From Muraenolepis orangiensis (taxonomy: Eukaryota; Chordata; Actinopteri; Gadiformes; Muraenolepididae): a stretch of DNA of 64,000 bases. The notes beneath the pieces are model-generated. The model did not search any database. It had not been told where the DNA came from and saw only the letters and a list, made by a program, of their open reading frames with translations. This document shows, piece after piece, positions 1 through 10,189 of this stretch (its first letter is position 1; each line of letters starts with the position of its first letter). The translations under genes were made by a program, and so were the position numbers. The stretch spans positions 14,882,164 through 14,946,163 of the forward strand of contig CM051004.1 in NCBI GenBank assembly GCA_027704905.1, given 5' to 3'.

Positions 1-1702
1 CAAACTGGACCTCCATCTTCATCCTCTGCTGCTTAGCATTGTCGTCCAGAGTTTCATCCATGAGGAACTTCTCAACTTCTCCACTGTCTGTGAAGGGGCA
101 ACCACTAGATTTCAGTGTGTCCAGCATGTCCAGTCTTTTCCTTTCTTTTCTCTGAGCCATCTCCTGTTTCTGTTCTGCCCTGTTCTCAAACTTCTCCTTC
201 ATGTGTTTACTCCATTTGAGTTCGACCTCCCTTTTAGCTTCGGCTGCTGCCTTGAAGCCCTTGAAGGAGTGAGGCTGTCCAGCCCTCAGCTCCTGGCTCT
301 TCTGCAAGGTGATTGACCTGCTGACTGCATTCAGTGTGCCCAGCTTCCTCAGTCTGTAGTCCACCTTGCCACATTGTCTTTCCATGCCAATGTTGTGCAC
401 AGGGGTTCCATCGATGTTACTCGCCTGATCGCTCACAGGGTAGTCTATTTTGAAGGCCTCCTCATCAATTCCATAGTCCCTCCTCTGTCTGGCCAGGACA
501 GTCTGTAGGTGGGGCAGCATTAGGTTGGTCAGCTTCTTCACTTCCTCCAAGTGCTCTGCAGCTAGGTCAGACACAGAGTTCAGGACCTCCTCCTTGTAAG
601 TCTTCTTTACGCCACTGAATAGATCATTAGATACCCCAGCATATTCAGACTTTGTGAACATTGTGAAGTCGTCACTGATTGGCTGGCCCAAGCCTGTATG
701 CAGTCCCTTGTAGAACTCCCTGAGCTGAGTATGTGTAACATCTTTCTCTATGGTCCTGGCATAGAAGGGCTCCACCAAGTGCACACCCAGGCAGGCAAAC
801 ACCACGAGGGCCACTTTGAGGTAGGGAAGGTCCATCAATTCTCTGACCAGGCAGGCTAGGCGGTTGTTGATGTGAGGATTCTGGCTCAGGAACTCTGCCA
901 GATGGTCATAGTGGTATATTAGGACTGCTGCTGCCCTGGAGAGGCACCCAAACCTACTATCTTTGTAGGCAAACAGCACACTTGATACCTGCCTTTGCTC
1001 AAGGAAGTGGAGGAATTGCTTGTAGCGGTTCCAGGGCTTGTGAGCGAATTCAGGAGCCACCAACTTGAGGCACATGTCTAGTGCTTGTCCAGCCACACTG
1101 ACATTCTTGCTGTCTACCTCCAGATCCACCATGAAACAATTCAGCACTTGCTCCATCTTCATATCTGCCTCCACCAGCCGCATAACATTATTCATGGCAC
1201 TGCTGAATCCCAGTGTAGTGTGGGTGCCACAAAAGAGCTGTCCTGCTGGTGTTTCCAGGTTGTACATCTCTGCCAGCAGCATTGAAAACCCCTTGTTGTG
1301 CTCTGTACTATCTGTCATATGTGCATCTACAAGCTTATACACATCCTCAACACTGACTCCTCTGACCAACGCCAGTATCTCAAAGCCCATATCCACCTGC
1401 ATTGCTATGTCCTGAGTTGTCTCTCCTTGGATTGGCAGGATAGGCAGAGGAAATGGGTTGTCTTGACCCACATGCAGCCCCTGCACCATGAACTGGCCTA
1501 CACCTTTCTTTGTGGTACTGTCTGATGCGTGGGTAATCATCATACCCTTCTGCTTCTCCTCCTCAACCTTTTCCACAACTAGACACAGACTTTGGGCCTC
1601 AATTTGCTGCAGAGCTACCCTTATGGCCCTGTTAGTTGGCACTGTATCTATGTCAATGATCTTGTCGCATTCTTCTGCATGTTTCCAACTTCGTCCAAAC
1701 AT
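1..1702 (-). CDS. Long open frame for an unrecognised, possibly transposase-derived protein (3' end outside window)
   Basis: Reading the minus strand from an ATG at 1702-1700, the frame stays open for about 567 codons and leaves the window at position 1. An in-frame stop lies ten codons above this ATG, and a splice acceptor just above it is also possible, so the true start is uncertain. The N-terminal part contains ASDSTTKKGVGQF, which resembles the first catalytic-aspartate strand of RNase H-fold transposases. A middle part has regularly spaced Cys, His and hydrophobic residues. The C-terminal part is rich in Lys, Glu and Gln and probably forms a coiled coil (around AEAKREVELKWSKHMKEKFE). 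I do not recognise the family. The transposase link is an inference from the DST motif and from its position at the edge of the CYP2 array. It could equally be a fish-specific multigene family. The long open frame itself is seen directly. Confidence 0.6.
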   Translation of the reverse strand, partial: MFGRSWKHAEECDKIIDIDTVPTNRAIRVALQQIEAQSLCLVVEKVEEEKQKGMMITHASDSTTKKGVGQFMVQGLHVGQDNPFPLPILPIQGETTQDIAMQVDMGFEILALVRGVSVEDVYKLVDAHMTDSTEHNKGFSMLLAEMYNLETPAGQLFCGTHTTLGFSSAMNNVMRLVEADMKMEQVLNCFMVDLEVDSKNVSVAGQALDMCLKLVAPEFAHKPWNRYKQFLHFLEQRQVSSVLFAYKDSRFGCLSRAAAVLIYHYDHLAEFLSQNPHINNRLACLVRELMDLPYLKVALVVFACLGVHLVEPFYARTIEKDVTHTQLREFYKGLHTGLGQPISDDFTMFTKSEYAGVSNDLFSGVKKTYKEEVLNSVSDLAAEHLEEVKKLTNLMLPHLQTVLARQRRDYGIDEEAFKIDYPVSDQASNIDGTPVHNIGMERQCGKVDYRLRKLGTLNAVSRSITLQKSQELRAGQPHSFKGFKAAAEAKREVELKWSKHMKEKFENRAEQKQEMAQRKERKRLDMLDTLKSSGCPFTDSGEVEKFLMDETLDDNAKQQRMKMEVQF

Positions 1703-1996
1703 TGTGTTGCCAACCTCAATGACAGCTCAGCAGCTCCCCAGAGAAGGAATAGTCCATTAATCTGTATTTTCATTATTTTTTTCGATTTCGTTTTTTGGGC
1801 ATGGTGGGGGTTTTATTTCATGCTAGGTACCCACTTCTTATACAAAATATCTTTCAAATGACCCAATGCATCACCACAGAAATGGGCGTAATCAGTTTCC
1901 AAAATTATTATTTTTGACTCAATTATCTCCCCCCCCTAACATAGACTGTCTTTTAACCTGTACATTTTAACTGTAAATGACATTACCATGCACTTT

Positions 1997-2066
1997 ACAT
2001 TTACATTTACATTTACATTTAGGGCATTTGGCAGACGCTTTTATCCAAAGCGACTTACAAGGTGTA
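1997..2066 (+). repeat. Short dispersed repeat with TTTATCCAAAGCGACTTACA core
   Basis: A run of ACATTT motifs is followed by a core common in teleost genomes. The same core occurs at 18880-18938 (plus) and 62534-62596 (minus). The sister units lack it at this point of CYP2 intron 3, so it is an insertion. It is probably a fragment of a non-autonomous element. Confidence 0.6.
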
Positions 2067-2250
2067 CATTAGTTGCAACATTTGCTTTACTGCAACATTT
2101 GCACTCTGGTTAGATGCTAAATTATTGTCGCTGTACTTTACTTGTGCTGTGCAATGACAATAAATTTGAATGTAATCTAAAGTTGTAACATACACAGCTG
2201 GCAACCATTACAGCCTCTATAAGATAAAAACACTCATCCAGTAGGCCTAC

Positions 2251-3879
2251 CTTGCTGCTCAGCAAAGACCCCAACCAGGTACTGGCACTCCTGCAGGATG
2301 GATGGTTCCAGACTCTTTTTACCCAAACCAAAGTCTCTGAGTGTCTGCAGCGCAAATCTTCTCTGCTGCCTCCAGTGGTTACCATTTGACAAAATCAAAC
2401 CTGTTGAAATCACTTAATAAATAACAATTTGCAGTCTGAAAGTTCAATGTTACCTTCTCTGCAACAAAAGTAAGCCCCTTTTAAAGATGTCACCCCTCCC
2501 ACAAAGCTTAATAGTTATATAAGAAAACAATTCAAACATTAGGTAATACTTTAGATTGGCCTACAGCCCACAACTTACAGTGTAATTACTCAGGAGTAAT
2601 GGTCATTTATTGTGCTTACGGTGTACCAGCTTGTATGCACTAATATACTTATATAGATCAGTGGATTAGCCATGCTTTATGTTCACATGTGCCTTCATGC
2701 ACATAACTCGAAAGTATTTCGAACGGAATTAATGAATGACACAAGATAGATCATTGCCTGATCATTGCCTAGCACGGGTCATGCTGTAGGCTGTAGGCTG
2801 TAGGCTACTCATTCACAAGGACACAATCACAAGGACTAGGACCGTTTTTATCAACAGGCAGTGGGCCTACTGCCTCAAAACTGCCAGGAGTGCTGCCACT
2901 ATCATAACATTGTTATCCATATTACATAAAACTATCATACACTATCATACTTTTGCTGGACCTTCTGGACTCATTACGGTTACTGAATAAATGCTTTTTG
3001 CACAATTCAACATATAAATATATCATCCATCAGTCTTCTTTTTATTGTGTACAGCATTGTTAAAGTTATAGTATAGTGTAGGTTTAAAGTTAATTCAAAG
3101 GGCTGTAGGTATTATTGAAGAGTGAGAATATCAGGGTTTTTTTATTTCATTACAATTTTAGGTGTTTTATGCTTGGTTGTGCAACACTTTTGTCCTTGCT
3201 TCAAAAGTGCATGCATGTAAGTTGCTGTGAAAGCCAGCTATGTTTTTGTTGCTGCAATACAGAAAGATACTTAAGATATACATCATTTGGGTATAAAATG
3301 CAACACAATACCTTTAGTTCCAATCACATCGGATATAAATGGTAGTCTTGGGCGATCTTCATAGTCTTCCCCTTTCAGGACGAAGGCTTCTCTTATAAGC
3401 TTGTATCCGTTGATAACCACAACCCTTCCATCCATGATTCGAAGACTAAAAATTGGTCCATATTTCTCAGCAAACTAAAAGAAAATGTATTAATGATGAT
3501 TCAAGATTTAAGATGTTTTGATTGCAACAATTGCAAATTACAATGGAATGCTTACTCTCCCTTCCCATTTTCTTTAACAGTGGCAAAACGTACAGAAACA
3601 ACATAGGGTCAGCCAATAGAGACCATGAATTGAAAGTTTAAAAAGATAGACTTTAACTGTTAGAAATAAGTGTGGTACCTGGGTAAAATTCAGATGTAGT
3701 TTGGAGGGCTCAACCCGGTGTAAGTCCCCAATAATAGGAAGAGACCAGGGTCCCGGAGGGAAATTCCAGGGGGTTCTATGCTTTAAATAGTCAGCAAGGA
3801 TCAAGAAAATAAAGATGAATATTAAAACACCACTCGTGTCCATCCACTCCAGAGCTAATATTTCAGAAAACACAGCCAT
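2251..3879 (-). CDS. Cytochrome P450 family 2, copy A, exons 1-3 only
   Basis: Exon 1 is 3679-3879, exon 2 is 3312-3474 and exon 3 is 2251-2400, with the same lengths (201, 163, 150 bp) and phases as the complete copies. Exon 1 encodes an N-terminal membrane anchor (GVLIFIFIFLILADYLKHR, residues 17-35) and the proline hinge FPPGPW. Exon 2 encodes FAEKYG and the MDGRVVVINGYK strand. Exon 3 encodes the WRQQRRF helix C region. The encoded enzyme would be a microsomal haem monooxygenase of the CYP2 clan (CYP2J-like in overall look). Exons 4-9 are not seen: homology to the other copies ends at 1938 and is followed by unrelated sequence holding the 1-1702 open frame. The missing exons may be deleted, or may lie left of the window beyond a large insertion. 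All three visible exons are open. Confidence 0.85.
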
Positions 3880-4210
3880 TTGTTATTTTCAGTGTCTGGT
3901 TGTATCGTTGTATCAAGAATGGAAGCCTTTGCTGACAGAAGATATTTGAGACCTGCATCCGGAACAAAGTCTATATGTGTTGACCAGGTGCACAAATAAG
4001 GCCACATGTCAATACTGCCGTAATAAAATGTTATTACATTTGATGAAGAGATATGAATCATTCAGCATTTTTATACACTATTCTATAAGTCTTTATTTTT
4101 ATTTTTTATTTTTATTGTCTGAATGCATGATGTTTTTGCAATTAGGCAAATCTGAAGCAAATTGTTGCACATTGTATTGCTTTCACCTGTGTGCAGATTT
4201 GTTTTTATAG

Positions 4211-4211
<1 letters not shown>

Positions 4212-4269
<58 letters not shown>
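4212..4269. repeat. (AC)29 microsatellite upstream of CYP2 copy A
   Basis: This is a pure AC dinucleotide run about 330 bp upstream of the copy A start codon. The other units have shorter CA-rich tracts at the matching site (15421-15444, about 26753-26780, about 37190-37211). Confidence 0.95.
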
Positions 4270-4272
<3 letters not shown>

Positions 4273-4574
4273 CTGTAAATCTAACAAACCCTTTATAAAT
4301 GTTCTTAGTTGTGGCAGTGTTGCTTACACCACACCTATGTCAGCCTGGTATGTTCTATGGTGTTTAATATTAAAAGTTAGCAAACTCACTAGAGTGTTAG
4401 GGTCAGGTGTTGACTTGCACTTTGTCTAAGTGGCATACTGAAAAGTTCAAATGAACCAGAAGGCAATGCATTTATTTACTGTAAACAAGTTAACCACTTG
4501 AATGGGCTACTTGCACAAACACGTTCTACTTAATACAACTAAATGCTGCTCGACTGTTTCCAACGGCGACATTC

Positions 4575-6385
4575 TTCACCCGGTGTTTACAAGAGCTCCC
4601 AAAGTTGAACATCACCGATGTTCACCGGATTTGTAGGACGACCAAAAACCCAACAAGCAAGTTGGATAAAGGTTGTAAATTGTATGCGGCGTCATACATA
4701 CACAACTAGGAAGGTAAGAAAACAATTAACTGACTAACGCTAATGACGGTGTAACGCTAACAACACTTATGTTATTTTATTCAGTGTCCAATGAAGACAG
4801 ACTGTCAGGGTAGGTCGTGAGGGCCTTGTGCTACAGGACAATGAGGAAGAGTGAGACACCACACAGTTTAAGTGTAGGCAGGAAGCTGTGTAACGTTGTT
4901 CATCCTCGTTGAGTGGTGCTCAGTTCAGTGGAGCATTATAGCTAAGTTTATTCCTAAAGACTCACCAACTTGAATGTTTGCCTGTCTCCCTGTACATTGG
5001 TCAGATCATTTGATCAAGTTAATAAGGATAAGGTGGAAACGTGTTTGGGTGATCAGAAACATATTTACATAAGTTAACACTGCTAATATACACCATCTAA
5101 GGCATAATAGTCATCAAGGAAGGTTATTCAAGTTTGTTTGAGTAGGGAGAGAATTGAAAGCTAAGGATTTAGGAGGGTAGGCATCGTCTAGGAGCATGGT
5201 TCAGTAACAATAACTGTTCTACTCATAATAACCTACTTGCTTTCTTCCATGAAGCAGAGGGTATATTTATTCTTCTTAGATTATGCTCCGTGATGCAACG
5301 TCATCGTCAAGTTTGCTGACGACACGACAGTGATGGGCCTGATCGCCGGCGACGACGAGACAGCCTACAGGGAGGAGGTCGGATCGCTGGAGCAGTGGTG
5401 CCAGGAGAACAGCCTCGCCCTCAACGTCAAGAAGACCAAGGAGCTGATCGTGGACTTCAGGAGGCAGAGGGGAGAGCACAGCCCTATCTCCATCGACGGC
5501 GTTGCAGTAGAGAGGGTCAGCAGCTTCAAGTTCCTCGGCGTGCACATCTCCGAGGACCTCACATGGTCCACGCACACCACACACGTGGTGAAAAGGGCCC
5601 AACAACGCCTGTATTTTCTCAGGCGTCTGAAGAAATTCAGCATGGGCCCCCGCATCCTGAGAACATTCTACAACGGCACCATCGAGAGTGTTCTGACAGG
5701 GTGTATCACCGCCTGGTACGGGAACTGCACGGCACTCGAGCGCAGAGCGCTTCAAAGGGTGGTTCGGACGGCCCAGTATATCGTTGGAGGTGAGCTCCCC
5801 TCCCTCCTGGACATTTACAACCAGCGGTGCGTGGCCAAGGCCAAAAGAATTATAAAAGACATTGCCCACCCCAGCCACGAACTTTACTCACTATTACCGT
5901 CAGGCAGGCGATACCGCAGTATCAAGTGTCGTACAAATAGGCTTAGAGATAGCTTCCACAGTCAGGCCATCAGGCTGCTGAACAAGGGCGTATAACATAT
6001 AACAATGTATATTTTATTACATTGATTTATATATATATATTGCTCTTTTCTGTGCTGATTTTTGCATTTTATAAATTGCATTTTTTATTTTTATTTTATA
6101 TTCTTTATTCTATTTTTTATTCTATTTTTTATCTATTTTTATTTTATCTTATTTTATAACTGCTGTCTGTCGTCGGGTATTGCACACAATAATTTCACAT
6201 CACTGCTTTATACTAAACTGTAAACTGTGAAGTGACAATAAACTTGACTTGACTTGACTTGACTTGATTCATCGCCAGTGGTGTTGAGGCACAGCCAATG
6301 CTCCTGTGTGGCAGGCACTGTTTTGTGCAATCACATAGTGGCTTTGCTGTTCCAAACAAGTGCTCAAGATCAATTACAGAAAAAG
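4575..6385 (+). pseudogene. Relic of a SWIM zinc-finger gene (unit 1), split by a LINE
   Basis: Two plus-strand fragments look coding. The first, around 4575-4700, reads LPKLNITDVHRICRTTKNPT. The second, around 6266-6385, reads HSQCSCVAGTVLCNHIVALL, with the C-x-C...C-x-H spacing of a SWIM zinc finger, and follows a polypyrimidine-AG that could be an old splice acceptor. An L2-like LINE at 5296-6265 lies inside the second fragment. Units 2-4 keep the SWIM piece but lack about 440 bp (4618-5061) that contains part of the first fragment. No continuous frame exists, so I treat it as a decayed gene or transposon gene. Proteins with this arrangement are common in fish genomes, but the exact family is an inference. 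Confidence 0.45.
5296..6265 (+). mobile_element. L2-like LINE, 5'-truncated copy 1
   Basis: This is the 3' part of a non-LTR retrotransposon. Its frame (to the stop at 5995) begins just before the reverse transcriptase motif FADDTTVMGL and runs through FLGVHISEDLTWSTHT to the C-terminal RLRDSFHSQAIRLLNKGV. An AT-rich 3' UTR follows, ending in CTTGA repeats. Units 2-4 have an uninterrupted sequence at this point, which fixes the insertion. A possible short target duplication is TGAT. It is almost identical to the copies at 28599 and 53804. Confidence 0.9.
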
Positions 6386-6771
6386 CTGACCATTTATTTT
6401 TCTCCACATACATGCCAAGATACCTGTCTTTGAGAAATGAACATGAGCGGTTCTTCAATGAAAGATTGGAATGATAAAATATTTTATTATCATGTATTTT
6501 TAGCCAATATGTTACAATAGTTCAATATGATATATGTACAATATGTTACAATGTTCATTTTTACAAATCTATACAAATGACTTTACATTCAACAGTTTGC
6601 TTACATTGATAATGTTTGTGTACATAAGATTTACAGAATGTTTAACAAAATGATCTGCCACTGGAATAAACAAAATTCACTAAATCGAATTACAAAAACC
6701 TGGTTTTGAACCAATGCTTTACTTAACCCATGCCTTAACTAATGCCTGCTTTTGGTAGTTTAACAACAGGC

Positions 6772-7862
6772 ATGCCACTGTAAACGTCTGCCAATAAGCC
6801 CTTTCATGGTGCAGTGAGATTTGTAGGTGGAGTACATCTCACTTTGCAGGAGTGGTGAGGATGGTGTCTGACACTTGAGCTCAGTGCAGTCCAAGATGAC
6901 CTGGGTGTCTGGGAAATCTCAGAATTCCTCAGGGAGGTAAGCTTGCACTTCTGCAGGTGTGAGCCAGATGCATTGAGAGCCCAGTGCAGTGGCTAGAAAA
7001 CGTGTCCATGTTGCAATAATGCAGCTCACTGTGGACTGATGTATGTTGAGTCGATGCGCCGGGTCCCTGTCCTTCAAACCAACCGACAGGAAGACGTGGA
7101 AAATAAAGAACTCGTCAATTGGCTGGAGCAGCTGTCTCTGGAAGGTTAAAAAAAAGGTTACTGCTTTAAGTTATAAACTAGTAAGGCTGTGCTCTTGTTT
7201 GGCAAAATGTTATATAATGGTTATGTGTACCATACCATGGGGAAAAACTGAGTTGCTGTAGTGCACTGGTGTATTTAAAGGGGGCTGAGTCCTTTAGTGT
7301 AGCCTTCTGTAAAGGCAATGGCATCCCACCCCTGGCTCTGTTACTACAAAGCAGCTCAGACCATAACCTACCGTTGATGGACGTGCTCTGGAGGCTCTTG
7401 GCTCTGGAGACCTGAACCATTTTGTAAATTGAAGGCTCAATCAAACCCCAAAACGCCATCAGGTGGTCATAGCTTGGAAATCTATTTACAAAAAGACACA
7501 TACATCATGTCAGTCATTAATTAACAAAGTAAATACAATCATACACGATCACCAAAATAATGTTAGCTGTAACAACTAAGCCAATGTCTCATCTCATATG
7601 CATGACACAGGCTGCAACGGTCACGCAGTAGGCACATTAACTTTTTTTTATTAAGACTTACAATAGGATTCTTTATAGTTTAACTGATGTTTACTTTGGT
7701 CGATGTCAAACAGTTAGCTGAATAGCACAACGTTACCTGGTATAGAATTGGATGTCCGCGTTGGGTTCTTCTCAGGTCGGGATGGGTTGGAAAGCCATGG
7801 AAACTCTAAACACCATTACATTTCGATGATGCCGAACAAAGAGGAACACAACAATGTTTGGA
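6772..7862 (-). pseudogene. Dead THAP/DDE transposase (unit 1)
   Basis: Read on the minus strand, 7859 downward gives a THAP-like zinc finger (KHCCVPLCSASSKCNGV, then a TAG stop, then SFHGFPTHPDLRR). Then 7500-7385 gives FPSYDHLMAFWGLIEPSIYK, and 7145-6772 gives the endonuclease part with HRLNIHQSTVSCIIATWTRF, the aspartate strand TQVILDCTELK and YSTYKSHCTMKGLIG. A TGA stop interrupts the last part (EEF stop DFPDTQ). The domain order fits the THAP plus DDE_Tnp_4 transposases of the ISL2EU or PIF/Harbinger-like type. All four units share the same stop, so the element was already dead when the array expanded. Confidence 0.65.
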
Positions 7863-9617
7863 GTATTTCTTCTCCTGTTTTTGAAAACGCATTTTCTTAT
7901 GGGAATTCATGCCAAAATAGTACCTCAGGAGCTGTAGCTAGCTAATTTGAAGTAAACAAATACACCGGAACTGGCTGAACCGTATAATTTGCAGTCGGAA
8001 GTACTTCACAAAGCTTAGTGCAAGCTGAGCTTTTGGTTCAAAAAAATGTGCAATGTGTAAAAGTGCAAAACAATACTCATAATAATGAAATAATAAAACT
8101 CTCTCAGTACAGTGTCTTTCTTATATGCAAAATAAAATAAATGCAAATTAAAGACAATATTAAATTAATTGAACAAATACTTAAATAATTACATAAAACA
8201 AACAGACACCTACAGAGCCCCTAAAGTCACAAAAGGTACATTTTGTGTGCACAGCATACAAAATATGATCTTTTGGGACTTGAGGGGCTCCGAAGGAACC
8301 TGTAACAGAGAGCTTGTAAAGATTTCAAGCTCTCTTATGGGACATTCAAGTGCTCTTTGGGGCCATCAGGTGGCCACAGGGGCCCTAAGCTGACGCTTAA
8401 TGTGATTGTGACCAATTTTATGGACGAAAAAAAGGTTGTGGGAGTAAGACAAACATGGTTCAGTAATATAAAAGTCTATATTATTTGGATATTTTTGCAA
8501 TGTGAGTATCTAACAACATTAAAAATAATTGTATAAAGTTGTGGGTGGAGCCACATTTATTTTTCTTGATAATGAAAGAACATTTGCCCGGTTCCCTCTT
8601 CCACGCTTGAGAGAAATGTCGAATTAATGACATTCATTTTGAATATGAAACTATAACTTTGCCTAGATAGCTCCTTATACTCCTAATTTTACAGGGCACT
8701 CTCAATGGCCGCAATTACACTTAACTGTCCAATTAGCATTTTTCAATGGAATGTATTTAAAAATTAAAAGTTACTATATAACATCCCCAGAAACACAGGC
8801 AAATTTGAAAGACTGTTTCTACAGTACATCAAAGCCAGCCTCCCACCCACCTTCGACTCATACCGGTTAGTCTACAGTTAGTCTACAGAGGAGGCCATTA
8901 ATCACCGCACCTTTGTATGAATATATATATATTCTAATTTGCAGTACTGTACATAGGGCCACTGGCTCATAGTTTGCAATTCTTTATCTATTTTGTATAG
9001 TTGTAATACTTAGTTTCAAACAATGTAACTAAGTATAATAATCCAGAATTACAATATAAGTGGGGTGAGCCACAGCAATTATGAAAACAATTGCAGTCTG
9101 CCATGTTGAAACATCTTACAGTAATGTCATGACAATCATTTTTCACTTTCCCTATTTAGTCTGTCTTGTCAGGTTTCTGACAGCTTCATATAGTCACTTT
9201 TCAGTGAGAAATCTATTCCATAGAAAAATTTCAACTGGACATTCATTTGATTCATTGGTTGATTTATGTATCTGAATTCTGAGTATTCATAACAGAATAT
9301 TTTTTTTTTTCTGAATACAGAGTATTCATAACAAATAAGTAATTTTAGAGATCTCTCAATAGAGGCATCAGGACAGCAAAAGTTACAAAAAAGAGCCATC
9401 TACAGGCCAAATGACGAAATTGCGGCCATTTGAGGTGGATCGCGAAATGAATGGTGGTGAAGGTGGTAAAGGTGAATAAGTAGCCAACTTCAGGCTCGTA
9501 TGTTACGAACACAACACAAACACGTTTGAATGCTTTGTGTGTTTTCACAAGTGATCACTTGTGTAGGCCAGCATGGGATCCCCACCTGCTACACAAGGAT
9601 GTACAAATGAAAACATT
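7863..9617. other. Unit 1 spacer, AT-rich, no gene seen
   Basis: This is AT-rich sequence shared with unit 2 (19180-20913) and partly with unit 4. A short conserved stretch at about 8800-8920 could encode NIPRNTGSFERLFLQYIKAS and a few more residues, but it is isolated. Otherwise I see no coding signal or clear repeat. Confidence 0.5.
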
Positions 9618-9623
9618 TTTATT
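9618..9623 (-). promoter_or_regulatory. Candidate poly(A) signal of CYP2 copy B
   Basis: AATAAA on the minus strand, about 330 nt downstream of the copy B stop codon. It is conserved at 20914-20919 (copy C) and 45593-45598 (copy E), in the same surrounding sequence. Confidence 0.45.
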
Positions 9624-9950
9624 TTGATGTGTTCAAGTCTTCAGAGGTCACAAAATCAATGAAGAGAATTAGCTGAATGTCACACTAATGGTTAACAATA
9701 TCTCTAATAACGATCAAGACAACAACAAATAAGTGTTGCTGATAACCAAACACATGAATCAGTAGTATCAGTGTATTATGTTACCAAATGTGGCTTATTT
9801 AACAATTGACAGACAATGATTAAAAGTTCCTCAGGCTCAGTGTAGATTCCCAAAATGTTAGCATGCCATTTTTAATTATAACATGTATTATGTATGGTCT
9901 GATGCTAGGTTAGAGGTTTAATTACAATAGGAAGGCTTTGGAGAGTGGCT

Positions 9951-10132
9951 TCAACGGGGTGTGGCACACAGGCGGTAGGGTTTGGGACTGTGACTGATCG
10001 CAAATATGAAGTCCAGGCTGAGCTTTTCTCCCGGAGGAGCAGAGAAAGAAAACCTTTGAAGGAGGGAGGTGAAGAAAAGATAGAGCTCCATTCTGGCCAG
10101 GTGTTCCCCAGGACACACACGCTTCCCTACGA

Positions 10133-10189
<57 letters not shown>

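Noticed and set aside
1065..1861. Several plus-strand frames of 66-116 codons near the left edge
   Set aside because: They overlap the much longer minus-strand frame 1-1702 and show no domain features.
5276..5878. 200-codon minus-strand frame opposite the LINE (also at 28351, 39777 and 53938)
   Set aside because: It is the antisense shadow of the LINE coding frame and repeats with every LINE copy.
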